A stretch of 64,000 bases of DNA from Exiguobacterium sp. RIT594 (GTDB lineage: Bacteria; Bacillota; Bacilli; Exiguobacteriales; Exiguobacteriaceae). A program made the translations under genes and the position numbers. A model generated the notes under the pieces. That model was not told where the DNA came from. It searched no databases and was given only the letters and a program-made list of their open reading frames with translations. Shown here one piece after another: positions 38,087 to 49,783 of the stretch (its first letter is position 1; each line of letters starts with the position of its first letter). Location: NCBI RefSeq assembly GCF_003339585.1, contig NZ_QPKF01000001.1, positions 1,116,001 to 1,180,000 of the forward strand, read 5' to 3'.

Positions 38087-38533
38087 ATGAATGAAGAAGT
38101 GCTTTTTTATTACGCGATTCTCGCTGGCGGTATCATCTGTATAGTGCTGAGTGTGTTGTTATATTTCTGGCTCCGTGAAGATAACGGAATCGAATTTTCC
38201 CTGTTTTTCCGACTCGTTTTACTGTGTTTATTAGGTGTAGGGCTAATTTGGTACACCGTTCCGAGCCTGAAATATATCGTCTATCATGACTATGTGACGA
38301 CTAAAGGAATGTGTACGGTGGAATACGATGATCAATCTAGCCCGCGGACGATTGATCTTTATTACGATGAAACAGGCGACTATTTCAGTTTCTTGGATCG
38401 GGCAGACCTCGGCGCATACGGACCGGACGTCCCATACACTTGTCACGTGACGACGACAAAAGATCATGAATTTGAGATTTCTTACCGGATATACGATTTC
38501 AAGACGGATAAGTTATTGTATTCATCTGAATGA
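38087..38533 (+). CDS. two-helix membrane protein, paralog of gene at 39026
   Basis: A 148-residue protein: two membrane helices (about 7-28 and 44-66) and an outward C-terminal domain of about 80 residues with two cysteines (GMCTVEY and YTCHVTTT) likely to form a disulphide. AGGGG precedes ATG 38087, 13 bases after the GntR stop. The C-terminal YTCHVTTT-x-D-FEI-YRIYD-x-KLLY pattern repeats in the paralog after the GNAT gene. Function unknown. Confidence 0.7.
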   Translation: MNEEVLFYYAILAGGIICIVLSVLLYFWLREDNGIEFSLFFRLVLLCLLGVGLIWYTVPSLKYIVYHDYVTTKGMCTVEYDDQSSPRTIDLYYDETGDYFSFLDRADLGAYGPDVPYTCHVTTTKDHEFEISYRIYDFKTDKLLYSSE

Positions 38534-38564
38534 CCGAAACTACTTCGAGGGTAGGAATGTGACC

Positions 38565-39029
38565 ATGACCATCCAAACTAACCGATTGACGATTGTACCG
38601 TATACGACTGAATGGGCAACGCTCGTTTTGAAACAATGTTACGAGAACGGTCCTGAACTTGAGAATCACTTAATTGAACTGGCAGAAACACCTGCCCTGC
38701 TCCTCTGGGGCAGCTGGCTCGTCATCTCCCAAGCTGACGGCAACATCATCGGGGACATCGGCTTCAAAGGAAGACCATCCGCCAATAAGGACGTTGAAAT
38801 CGGCTACGGCTTATTGGACCGTTATCAAAACAATGGTTATGCGACGGAAGCCGTCGGTGCTCTCGTCGATTGGGCGTTGTCACGTCCGGACGTTGCGACT
38901 GTTTTTGCTGAAACAACAGCGACGAATCGCGCTTCGATTCGGGTCTTGGAGAAAATCGGATTCCAAAAAACTCGTGCATCCGATACCACCTTTCACTGGT
39001 CCCGCCATCAGACGGACGGATCCAGATGA
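38565..39029 (+). CDS. GNAT acetyltransferase
   Basis: A 154-residue acetyltransferase of the RimJ/RimL group: IGYGLLDRYQNNGYATEAVGALVDWAL is the acetyl-CoA motif and NRASIRVLEKIGFQK the closing one. Start 38565 has AGGA eight bases upstream; the longer frame overlaps the previous gene. It ends in an ATGA overlap with the next gene, so all three small genes form one operon. Confidence 0.82.
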   Translation: MTIQTNRLTIVPYTTEWATLVLKQCYENGPELENHLIELAETPALLLWGSWLVISQADGNIIGDIGFKGRPSANKDVEIGYGLLDRYQNNGYATEAVGALVDWALSRPDVATVFAETTATNRASIRVLEKIGFQKTRASDTTFHWSRHQTDGSR

Positions 39030-39466
39030 ATGCTGAAATCATCACTTATTTTTTCATTTTCTTGTTAGGTGTTTCATTTGTCTTACCGGCCTGCTATCTT
39101 CTTGTCCTTCATTTTGACAACAAACAGTATTCCTTTTTCAAAAAACTCAAATGGACAGGGATCCTATTACTCGGATTGCTATGTCTCTGGGTAACGGTAC
39201 CGAGCTTTACCGAGATGGTGTTTCGTGATTATCGTGTAATGGAAGGTTCATGCTTTCTAGAACCGTCTGAATCGAAAGGAACATCCATCGAAATCACGTT
39301 AATGGAAACTAACAACACGTTTTCCTTCCGTGACGCACCTGATCTTGATGCCTATGGTAAAAAGATTCCGTACTATTGTCAGGTAACGACAACACGAAAC
39401 GGAGACTTCGAAATCGATTATCGGGTCTATGATCAAGACACGAAAAAGCTGCTCTATGCGAATTGA
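39026..39466 (+). CDS. two-helix membrane protein, paralog of gene at 38087
   Basis: A 146-residue protein with helices at about 6-28 and 44-64 and an extracytoplasmic domain holding the paired cysteines GSCFLEP and YYCQVTTT. Same plan and length as the protein at 38087; identical spots include VPS after helix 2, DLDAYG, CxVTTT and the DYRVYDxxTKKLLY end. Start codon overlaps the GNAT stop. Function unknown. Confidence 0.7.
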   Translation: MNAEIITYFFIFLLGVSFVLPACYLLVLHFDNKQYSFFKKLKWTGILLLGLLCLWVTVPSFTEMVFRDYRVMEGSCFLEPSESKGTSIEITLMETNNTFSFRDAPDLDAYGKKIPYYCQVTTTRNGDFEIDYRVYDQDTKKLLYAN

Positions 39467-39472
39467 GGACAC

Positions 39473-39512
39473 AAATAAGCGGAGTTCCTACTCTCAGGAA
39501 CTCCGCTTATTT
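39473..39512. terminator. bidirectional terminator
   Basis: Perfect 17-bp stem AAATAAGCGGAGTTCCT and complement with a 6-base loop between convergent genes. Confidence 0.92.
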
Positions 39513-39865
39513 TACTGTTCGATACCAGAACGTTCAGCCGGTTCAAGAAACAGTTCATCATCAAATGTCGTCAGCTCAATCATCCGACCATCTTTTTCAT
39601 ACCTGGCGGCCAGTCCTTCCCGGTCGACCACTTTCCAGCCGGCTTGTCGAATCCGCATCGCGTACAATACGCCGGGACCTTCGACTTCTGAAACGAGGTG
39701 CGTCTTGACGAACAATCCCTCCGGCTTTTCCTGAACGGTCCCTGTCCGTGGAACCGGAAAACCATTCACATCCGACGTCTCAAACAGATAATACCAACCC
39801 GTTCCACTGATGATCACCACCCCCAATAAAACAGCCATCCACTTTCCCATGCGTCGTATGTTCAT
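39512..39865 (-). CDS. membrane-anchored protein, unknown
   Basis: A 117-residue protein with an N-terminal membrane helix (about 8-27) and a small outer domain (TGTVQEKPEGLFVKTHLVSEVEGPGVLYAMRIR, FDDELFL). GGAGGGG precedes the start at 39865. No family recognised. Single gene. Confidence 0.6.
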   Translation of the reverse strand: MNIRRMGKWMAVLLGVVIISGTGWYYLFETSDVNGFPVPRTGTVQEKPEGLFVKTHLVSEVEGPGVLYAMRIRQAGWKVVDREGLAARYEKDGRMIELTTFDDELFLEPAERSGIEQ

Positions 39866-40196
39866 GTCATATTGCCCCTCCATTAATCATCTATGTATCG
39901 ATTTAATTTTACCAATCATTTCCTTACCTTTGCCTCCTGCTTAAGGCGGATTCTTGTCGAACAAAGGGTATGAAAACGAATGAAAAACTTCATGTTTTTG
40001 TGAAAAGAACTGAAAAAAATTATTATTTTTTCATAAATCTTTACGACAAGACGTCCTGCTTAGAGCATCAACGGTTTGACAACTCCCGGCATAGAGCCGT
40101 TTTTACCTGTTATCAAGTCATTAAGTCGCTTAACGACTTGACTTCATTTCCTGCTATGTTACGATACGAACTTATTAAAGGGAGTGAATAGAACTT
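39866..40196. other. 331-bp regulatory gap
   Basis: AT-rich intergenic stretch. It holds four TGAAAA units at 39971, 39981, 40001 and 40011 (helical phasing), an A/T hairpin near 40010-40035, and a dyad plus promoter at 40115-40165. A 73-codon open frame at 39970 has no ribosome site and is not believed. Confidence 0.6.
40115..40165 (+). promoter_or_regulatory. promoter with dyad over -35
   Basis: TTGACT (40138-40143), 16 bases, TACGAT (40160-40165), ahead of the MHS transporter. A hairpin made of AAGTC and AAGTCG pairing with CGACTT and GACTT (40115-40144, three-base bulge) covers the -35, so could be an operator. Confidence 0.45.
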
Positions 40197-41582
40197 ATGA
40201 AATTCAGAAAAGAAAAAGTCAATGTCGTCGACATGAAGCAAACCAAAAAAAGTGTCTACGCGACCGGAATTGGGAATGCGATGGAATGGTTCGATTTTGG
40301 TCTTTATTCGTATCTCGCAATCATCATCAGTCAAAACTTCTTTAGTGCCGTCGAGAACGATGAACTGAAGCTCGTCTTTACCTTTGCGACGTTTGCGATC
40401 GCTTTTTTAATGCGACCAATCGGCGGAATCGTCTTTGGACGCATCGGGGATCGGCTCGGACGAAAGGTTGTCTTGACGACAACCATTGTCATGATGGCCG
40501 GTTCGACCCTCATCATCGGATTATTACCAACGTATGATCAAATCGGGATTTGGGCACCGATTTTACTGTTACTGGCCCGGATTTTACAAGGTTTTTCAAC
40601 CGGCGGTGAGTATGCCGGTGCAATGGTCTACATCGCTGAATCGTCACCTGATAACAAACGGAGCGCCCTCGGAAGTGGTCTTGAAATCGGAACGCTCGCT
40701 GGTTATATTCTGGCGTCAATTCTGGCAACCGTCCTGTTCGTGACGTTATCCGATGATCAAATGGCATCATGGGGCTGGCGGATCCCGTTCATTTTAGGGG
40801 CACCGCTCGGACTGTTTGGTCTGTACTTGCGCCGCCATCTCGATGAATCACCGATCTTCGAAAACGAAATCAACGAAAATACGGAAGAACCAGCGTCGTT
40901 CCGGGAAATCATCCGGGACCATAAACGCGATATCATCGTTTGTTTCATCGCTGTTGCTTTCTTCAACATTACGAACTACATGTTGCTGTCGTATATGCCG
41001 TCTTACCTGAATGAAGTCATGGGCATTTCCAGTTCAACGAGTACGATCTTGATTACCGGTGTCATGGTCATCATGATTCCACTCGCTTACTTCTTCGGGA
41101 AACTCAGCGACAAAAAAGGTAACCGGAACATCGTCTTGTTTGCCTTGGCAGGTCTCTCGATTCTGTCGATTCTCTCGTTCTACCTGATTGGTCTGAAACC
41201 ACTCTTGTTCGTCGGAATCGGAATCTTCATTCTTGGCTTCTTCCTCGCAATCTTTGAAGGCACGATGCCAAGTCTGTTGCCAAGTATCTTTTATACGGAT
41301 GTCCGCTACCGGACACTGTCTGTCACGTTTAATGTCTCCGTCTCGATTTTCGGCGGAACGACGCCACTTGTCTCGACTTGGCTCGTCCATGCGACACAAA
41401 ATCCGCTCGCACCTGCTTATTATTTGACGGCGGTCAGCGTGATTGGTTTCATCACGTTCTTCTTCTTCTTCAAGAGTACGTCAGGCAAGGCCTTAAAAGG
41501 TTCGCACCCGACCGTCTCGACGGAAAAAGAACTGCATGCCGTTGCGAAGAAACCGGATGATGCTTTATGGTGGGCTGAATAA
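40197..41582 (+). CDS. MHS-family (ProP-like) H+ symporter
   Basis: A 461-residue MFS member of the metabolite:H+ symport group: [18 protein letters not shown] near residue 23, [13 protein letters not shown] at loop 2-3, [13 protein letters not shown] in helix 4 and [21 protein letters not shown]. This group takes up proline/betaine, citrate or related acids; ProP-like osmolyte uptake is the best guess. Ribosome site GGGAG is 12 bases before the ATG, unusually far. Terminator follows at 41636. Confidence 0.87.
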   Translation: MKFRKEKVNVVDMKQTKKSVYATGIGNAMEWFDFGLYSYLAIIISQNFFSAVENDELKLVFTFATFAIAFLMRPIGGIVFGRIGDRLGRKVVLTTTIVMMAGSTLIIGLLPTYDQIGIWAPILLLLARILQGFSTGGEYAGAMVYIAESSPDNKRSALGSGLEIGTLAGYILASILATVLFVTLSDDQMASWGWRIPFILGAPLGLFGLYLRRHLDESPIFENEINENTEEPASFREIIRDHKRDIIVCFIAVAFFNITNYMLLSYMPSYLNEVMGISSSTSTILITGVMVIMIPLAYFFGKLSDKKGNRNIVLFALAGLSILSILSFYLIGLKPLLFVGIGIFILGFFLAIFEGTMPSLLPSIFYTDVRYRTLSVTFNVSVSIFGGTTPLVSTWLVHATQNPLAPAYYLTAVSVIGFITFFFFFKSTSGKALKGSHPTVSTEKELHAVAKKPDDALWWAE

Positions 41583-41635
41583 TCGATTAAAAAAAGGACC
41601 GGCGTCACAAAGCGGCACCGCCTCAGATTGCAGAC

Positions 41636-41670
41636 AACCCCTCATTTCGAACTAGAAATGAGGGGTTTTT
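41636..41670. terminator. bidirectional terminator
   Basis: Perfect 13-bp stem AACCCCTCATTTC and complement, 6-base loop, then TTTTT. Confidence 0.92.
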
Positions 41671-41687
41671 GTATGATAGGAAGATAA

Positions 41688-42311
41688 TTAAAAGGATACA
41701 TCCTGTTTCACGTGGTCCATATCGCCTTCCATCAGGATTATATCCCCCTGCTCCGTCGATTCGACAATCGTCAGACTCGTCCCGTGGATGAAGGAAGATT
41801 TCCACAGTTCCTCTATCCCGGTTCTTTTAAAATGAGACAACAGCACTTTGATGGCGATGCCGTGTGTAACGATCAGAATCATTTCCTCTGGATGCTTCAC
41901 TTGGATCTCTTTCAAAAATTCAACCAAACGATTTTGCAATACGTCAAAATTTTCCCCGGTTTTTGATATGTACAGGTGAGGTGTCTCCCAGAATGCCGTA
42001 TAGGCTTCCGCGTCACTCTGCTTTAAACAATCATGGGTCTTGCCTTCCCACTCACCCAGATGAATCTCTTTGAGTCGTACATCGGTTTGGATCGGCATAG
42101 TCCGTCCCTCACAAATCAATTGTGCTGTTTGGAATGTCCGTTTGCTCGGACTCGAATAGACAGCTTGAAACGCGGTGTCTTGCAGACGTTGGCCTAATTG
42201 TTTGGCATGTTGCCGGCCTTTTGCGGTCAACGGAGAATCTTTCCATCCTTGCAGCCTGTTTTCGGTATTCCATTCCGTCTCACCGTGGCGCGTCAGATAG
42301 ATAATAGTCAT
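41688..42311 (-). CDS. histidine phosphatase family protein
   Basis: A 207-residue phosphoglycerate-mutase-like phosphatase. LTRHGETEWNTENRLQGWKDSPL carries the phospho-accepting His of the RHG motif, EIHLGEWEG the acid, and VTHG the second catalytic His. Substrates in this family range from sugar phosphates to alpha-ribazole phosphate. Start 42311 chosen for AGGGTGAG; the upstream frame starts in the promoter. Single gene. Confidence 0.88.
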   Translation of the reverse strand: MTIIYLTRHGETEWNTENRLQGWKDSPLTAKGRQHAKQLGQRLQDTAFQAVYSSPSKRTFQTAQLICEGRTMPIQTDVRLKEIHLGEWEGKTHDCLKQSDAEAYTAFWETPHLYISKTGENFDVLQNRLVEFLKEIQVKHPEEMILIVTHGIAIKVLLSHFKRTGIEELWKSSFIHGTSLTIVESTEQGDIILMEGDMDHVKQDVSF

Positions 42312-42411
42312 TTTCTTCTCACCCTTCTCCTTTAATGGTAAATCCTTCTTTATTTTAACCTTTAAGAAGATACTTACCCCAGGAAAATGAATCAAAAAGA
42401 AGAAAATGCAA

Positions 42412-42442
42412 TCTTCCCAGTTAAGAGAAAGATTGCATTTGG
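42412..42442 (-). terminator. terminator of licT-controlled operon
   Basis: Arms AAATGCAATCTT and AAGATTGCATTT around a 13-base loop, then TTTTCTTCTTTTT on the minus strand. Confidence 0.85.
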
Positions 42443-42450
42443 TCTTTTGC

Positions 42451-45854
<3,404 letters not shown>

Positions 45855-45855
<1 letters not shown>

Positions 45856-46706
45856 TACGTTCGATTCTGTTTCATGAGATTTTCGATATGAATCATCAAG
45901 TAAAGCCGTTCATCTTTCGAAACTGTGTAGTCATACTTCCCGGTAATCAGATTGGCGATCTTTTCGACACACTCAAACGCTTTCGGATAGCGGGATTTGA
46001 CCATTTCATACAGTTCTTCGTCTCCGCCGGTGTTCAGCTTTGTTTTTGAGACAATCCGCTGAACAAAAAACTTTAAATGGGTTAAAAAGCGGCCGTACGC
46101 GTGAGACTCTTCATCCAGCTCGACCTGAAAATGATACGTGATGATCGTCATGATGGCTTGCGTCGCTTTCGTCATTTCGGTCACGATGTGTAAACTTTCA
46201 CCTTTGACACCGGACATCGAGGCATTGACCAGGTGCAGGGCAATCGAGACCGCTTCCTCTTCGTCGAGATTGACGCTGTGCCGTTCATTGATCAGGCGGA
46301 CCGCTTCTTTGCCGGCCGCAAATTCCGGACCGTAAAACCGTTTGACTTCCCAGACGAGCGGATTGCGGATGATGATTCCGTCTGCATATCGTGACAGTGC
46401 GTAGTGGATATGATCGGCCAGTGTCACGTACACCGTATCATGGAGCGATTTGTCAAGTCTGGCTTCGGCCATCTTGACGATTTCCTTGACCGTCTCGATT
46501 TCAGCCTGCGGCATCTCGTTCAAAAAATCGATGAACCGTTCCCGGCTCTCTTTACTCTCGAGCGTAAAGACTTTTTCGATCCGGGATTCGTCAATCACAT
46601 CACCCATTCGTTTTTGAAATGCGATTCCCCGACCCATGACCACATGTTCCTGCCCGTTCGATTCAATCGCCACTACATTGTTATTAAAGACTTTCACGAT
46701 TTGCAC
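45855..46706 (-). CDS. licT: LicT/BglG family transcriptional antiterminator
   Basis: A 283-residue protein: N-terminal RNA-binding CAT domain (VQIVKVFNNNVVAIESNGQEHVVMGRGIAFQKRMGD, residues 1-55) and two PTS regulation domains. PRD1 histidines lie in LADHIHYALSRY and INERHSVN; PRD2 histidines in FLTHLKFFVQRI and LMIHIENL. Phosphorylation by EIIB/HPr sets its activity. GTG 46706 is chosen because GGAGGTGAGG precedes it. It is first in the operon and has its own RAT, so it regulates itself. Confidence 0.93.
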
Positions 46707-46747
46707 GGAACCCCTCACCTCCACCCTTAGAGCATCGTATTGAAAAG

Positions 46748-46829
46748 AAAAAACCTAAATTCATATCCATCGCCGCAACACGCAACAGATATCAATTTAG
46801 GTTTTGCCTGCTTGCGCAGTAACAATCCT
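46748..46829 (-). promoter_or_regulatory. RAT antiterminator overlapping terminator before licT
   Basis: Minus strand: RAT at 46800-46829 begins AGGATTGTTACTGCG and ends GCAGGCAAAACC, close to the Bacillus consensus. The terminator arms AAACCTAAATT (46794-46804) and AATTTAGGTTT (46751-46761) are followed by TTTC. The arrangement is the same as before EIIBCA. Confidence 0.92.
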
Positions 46830-46853
46830 GATTGGTTTATTCTTTTCATTACT

Positions 46854-46903
46854 AGAATACGACGGAAAACGTGCCGCGTCAATCATTTTATGAAGCGCTT
46901 TCA
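46854..46903 (-). promoter_or_regulatory. licT operon promoter with cre-like box
   Basis: Minus strand TTGACG (46877-46882), 17-base spacer, TATTCT (46854-46859). Just upstream (46890-46903) TGAAAGCGCTTCAT matches the cre consensus in its left ten bases only. CcpA control is plausible but the right half is poor. Confidence 0.6.
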
Positions 46904-46922
46904 CAATATGTTTTAAAGCAGA

Positions 46923-46965
46923 AAAAAGCAAGCACCGCTTCTATCCGTGAGTGCTTGCTTTTTCC
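46923..46965. terminator. terminator after corC
   Basis: Perfect 13-bp stem AAAAAGCAAGCAC and complement with a 15-base loop, next to the stop of the minus-strand corC-like gene. Confidence 0.85.
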
Positions 46966-46966
46966 G

Positions 46967-48271
46967 TCAAGAGACCTGTTTCAAGACCAGTTTGACCTGC
47001 TGAATTTGATAATTTTCGACGTGCAACAGTTCAAGATCATACGTCTCCGTCTCAAGTCTTTCACCGACTTGATAGTCCGTTCCCTGCGCTTGGATGAAAC
47101 CGGCAATCGTATCGATTTCATCCGCGTCAGTAAACGTCAGGTTAAATCGTTCCTGTAAATCTGCCAGCAACACGGTTCCCGACAGATGGTATTCTGTCTT
47201 CGAAACCGTCTCGATGTCGGCCTGTTCATCTTCATCGAATTCATCGCGGATCTCACCGACGATTTCTTCAAGCAAATCTTCCATCGCAATCATGCCGGCC
47301 GTCCCGCCGTACTCGTCGATGACGAGCGCGATATGGGAACGCGTCACCTTCATCTTCAGCAACGTTTCCTGGAGCGGTGTCATTTCGGACACAGCCGGAA
47401 TGTCTTTCATATACTTCTGTAAGTCGCGTTGTTGATCGTTCGCTTGATCCGTCAGAACTTCCTTGACGTTGACGTACCCGATGATTTTATCTTTATCAAA
47501 ATCCTCGATGACCGGGTAACGCGTGTATTGATTGTCCGTCATGATTTGTAAAACTTCGGCCCACGTCATGCTTAGCGACAGCGTCGTTACGTTCATCCGC
47601 GGCACCATGATATCCTTCGTCACCCGCTCGTCAAACGCAAAGACGTTTTGCATCAGGGCGAGTTCCGTCTGATTAATTTCTCCGCTCTTAAAGCTTTGCG
47701 ACATGATGATCTTCAACTCTTCTTCCGAATGGGCCTGTTCATGACCGGCCGGCTGAACGCCGAACAGACGTAAGAAAATCCGAGCCGAACCGTTCATCAC
47801 CCAGATGAACGGATACATGATTTTACCGAACACATACAACGCTGGTGCAAGAAGCAACGTCATCCGTTCTGCATACTGGATCGCGAGCGTCTTCGGTGCA
47901 AGCTCTCCGATGACGACGTGCAGGAACGTCACCGACACAAAAGCGATTGTATAGGAGAGAACCGTCGACAGGGCCGCTGCGACGCCAAATTCATCAAAGA
48001 CCGGTCCAAGCAGCTTTTCAACGGTCGGTTTCCCGAGCGCTCCGAGTCCCAGTGCCGTGATCGTGATTCCGAGCTGACAGGCGGACAAGTAATAGTCGAG
48101 ATCACTGGCGACTTTCTTCGCCAGGACCGCTCCCTTGTTTCCTTCCTGAATCATCTGATCAAGCCGTGACATCCGGACCTTGACGACGGCAAACTCCGAT
48201 CCGACGAAAAACGCCGTCAACACAATCAACAATACAAGCAACGCCAAATTCAATACCAACAATATGTCCAA
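46967..48271 (-). CDS. CorC/HlyC family protein (CNNM, CBS pair, CorC_HlyC)
   Basis: A 434-residue protein: CNNM membrane domain (about 1-190), two CBS domains (about 205-335, MVPRMNVTTLSLSM to VIDEYGGTAGMIAMEDLLEEIVGEI) and a CorC_HlyC transporter-associated domain (about 350-430). These proteins act in Mg2+ or Co2+ efflux; the hemolysin name is historical. Start uncertain: TTG 48271 has AGGGG six bases upstream, but that site is inside the hairpin 48278-48292; an in-frame CTG at 48289 lies four bases after a perfect GGAGGTGA. Confidence 0.85.
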   Translation of the reverse strand: MDILLVLNLALLVLLIVLTAFFVGSEFAVVKVRMSRLDQMIQEGNKGAVLAKKVASDLDYYLSACQLGITITALGLGALGKPTVEKLLGPVFDEFGVAAALSTVLSYTIAFVSVTFLHVVIGELAPKTLAIQYAERMTLLLAPALYVFGKIMYPFIWVMNGSARIFLRLFGVQPAGHEQAHSEEELKIIMSQSFKSGEINQTELALMQNVFAFDERVTKDIMVPRMNVTTLSLSMTWAEVLQIMTDNQYTRYPVIEDFDKDKIIGYVNVKEVLTDQANDQQRDLQKYMKDIPAVSEMTPLQETLLKMKVTRSHIALVIDEYGGTAGMIAMEDLLEEIVGEIRDEFDEDEQADIETVSKTEYHLSGTVLLADLQERFNLTFTDADEIDTIAGFIQAQGTDYQVGERLETETYDLELLHVENYQIQQVKLVLKQVS

Positions 48272-48625
48272 TTCTTTCCCCTGAATCAGGGGGTCACCTC
48301 CGAGTAAAATAATTTGAATCGAGAAATGATTCCACAATTTAAAACCGTACAGTGAAACGTTATAGTTTCTATCATAGCGGACAGATTTCTGAATATCAAC
48401 TGTTTTGCCTATGGTAATGATTCAATTATTCAGAATAATCTGATTTCAGTTTCTAAAAGGAGTACTTTTGATACTAGGTTTCTTCCCATGGTTTAGCGGC
48501 TATATAAGAGCTATGCACATCAACATCTCAAGTTAAAACAGTTTAAGACAAAGCTTCTTGAAATCAAGTGATGTACGTAAAATCGGATGTACGTAAAATC
48601 GTAAGTGGAGAGGTAGTGGATTATT
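48272..48625. other. 354-bp divergent regulatory gap
   Basis: Contains the corC leader with SD-covering hairpin CCCCTGA A TCAGGGG (48278-48292, written for the minus RNA with T as the middle base), a possible 22-codon TTG-started frame at 48468-48536 with GGAG before it, and a perfect tandem repeat of 16 bp at 48570-48601. No riboswitch that I recognise. Confidence 0.5.
48570..48601 (+). repeat. perfect 16-bp tandem repeat
   Basis: GATGTACGTAAAATCG occurs twice back to back, 25 to 56 bases before the start of the next gene, so in its leader or promoter. Confidence 0.95.
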
Positions 48626-49678
48626 ATGGAAAAAACAAGAAAAGGTTTCTCGTCGTACTTGCGACCGGAAGCAGATGGAGCAGGTCGTAACATCTCGTGG
48701 AGTTCAATCATCGCGGGAGTCGTATCATTTTTTGCACTTTTAATTACATTCAGCTTGATCGGTTCGGCGATCGGATTCGGCGTCACGGACGTCACATCCA
48801 ACAATCCGTTTGACGGCGTCGGCATCGGCTTAGCCATCTGGGCGATCCTGTCGTTGTTAATCTCATTGTTCGTCGCCGGTTTCGTTTCCGGTGTGACATC
48901 GTCACGTGCCGGACTCGTTCATGGTTTCCTCACATGGTCGACAAGCGTCATTCTCTTGTTCGCCTTGTTGACATTCACGACAATCAACACGTTCCAAACA
49001 GTTGGTTCAGTACTTGGTACAGTCGGTGGTGCAGCTGGTCAAGGTGTCGGCGCAATCGCCAGCACAACACAAGATGCTGTTTCAAAAGGATTCAGCTCAG
49101 TAACGGACAACGTCTCAAACGTTGATACAAAAGAACTTGAAGGAAATGTCGATGAAATTCTGAAAGATACAGACATTCCGGAATTACAACCGAACTACTT
49201 GCAAGGTCAGCTCGATGCGGTCAAAGATGACGCAACAGCAGCCGGTAAAGATGTCTTAACCAAACCGGAAGACTTCGATAAAATCGTCAGTGATCTTGGT
49301 GACAAATTGACAGCACGTTCAGAAAAAATCCAAAACTCAGTCGATGAAGATAAAATCGCTGAAGCCGTTGCTCAAAACACGGATCTCTCACAAGCAGAAG
49401 CCGATAAAGCAACGAAAAACATCGTTGACGGTTTAAACCAGGCAACAAGCGAAACAAGCAAACAGATCGAAAACGCAAAACAAACACTTGATGAAACATC
49501 AGCTGATCTCAAGAAAACAGTTGAAGATGTCCGTGTTCAAACAGAACAAGCGACACAAACAGCATCTAAAGTTTCAATCTGGGGCTTCGTCGCCCTCATC
49601 TTAACGATGATTGTGACATCAATCGCCGGCATCACAGGTTCACGTGTTGCATCACGCGGCCGTATCGCCAACAAATAA
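48626..49678 (+). CDS. membrane protein with long coiled-coil, PhnA-like/YrzE-type
   Basis: A 350-residue protein: three N-terminal helices (about 25-48, 65-92, 97-122) beginning with ISWSSIIAGVVSFFALL, a pattern seen in small stress-type membrane proteins; then a long polar helical region (about 140-315) rich in Asp, Lys, Thr and Gln without proline, which should form a coiled coil; and a closing membrane helix (about 316-338). Function unknown; a membrane-envelope stress role is a guess. GAGAGGTAG lies before the ATG. Confidence 0.72.
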   Translation: MEKTRKGFSSYLRPEADGAGRNISWSSIIAGVVSFFALLITFSLIGSAIGFGVTDVTSNNPFDGVGIGLAIWAILSLLISLFVAGFVSGVTSSRAGLVHGFLTWSTSVILLFALLTFTTINTFQTVGSVLGTVGGAAGQGVGAIASTTQDAVSKGFSSVTDNVSNVDTKELEGNVDEILKDTDIPELQPNYLQGQLDAVKDDATAAGKDVLTKPEDFDKIVSDLGDKLTARSEKIQNSVDEDKIAEAVAQNTDLSQAEADKATKNIVDGLNQATSETSKQIENAKQTLDETSADLKKTVEDVRVQTEQATQTASKVSIWGFVALILTMIVTSIAGITGSRVASRGRIANK

Positions 49679-49690
49679 TCGAATGCATGC

Positions 49691-49723
49691 AGCCGAAGGT
49701 CCCCGCGACCTTCGGCTTTTTTG
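49691..49723 (+). terminator. rho-independent terminator
   Basis: Stem AGCCGAAGGT/ACCTTCGGCT, 7-base loop, then TTTTTTG. Confidence 0.9.
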
Positions 49724-49757
49724 TTTGACAATCGTTTTGAATCTGTTAGGCTGTTAA

Positions 49758-49771
49758 CTAACGACCGTTAG
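49758..49771. promoter_or_regulatory. candidate TetR operator
   Basis: Palindrome CTAACG AC CGTTAG, 13 bases before the TetR gene start and overlapping its likely promoter and leader. Confidence 0.5.
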
Positions 49772-49783
49772 GAAGGTGACGAA

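Noticed and set aside
39970-40191. 73-codon plus-strand open frame before the MHS transporter
   Set aside because: AAAGGGT abuts the start with no spacing, composition is AT-driven, and the region reads better as promoter DNA.
46890-46903. Full cre site
   Set aside because: Only the left ten bases match the consensus; kept as cre-like within the promoter entry.
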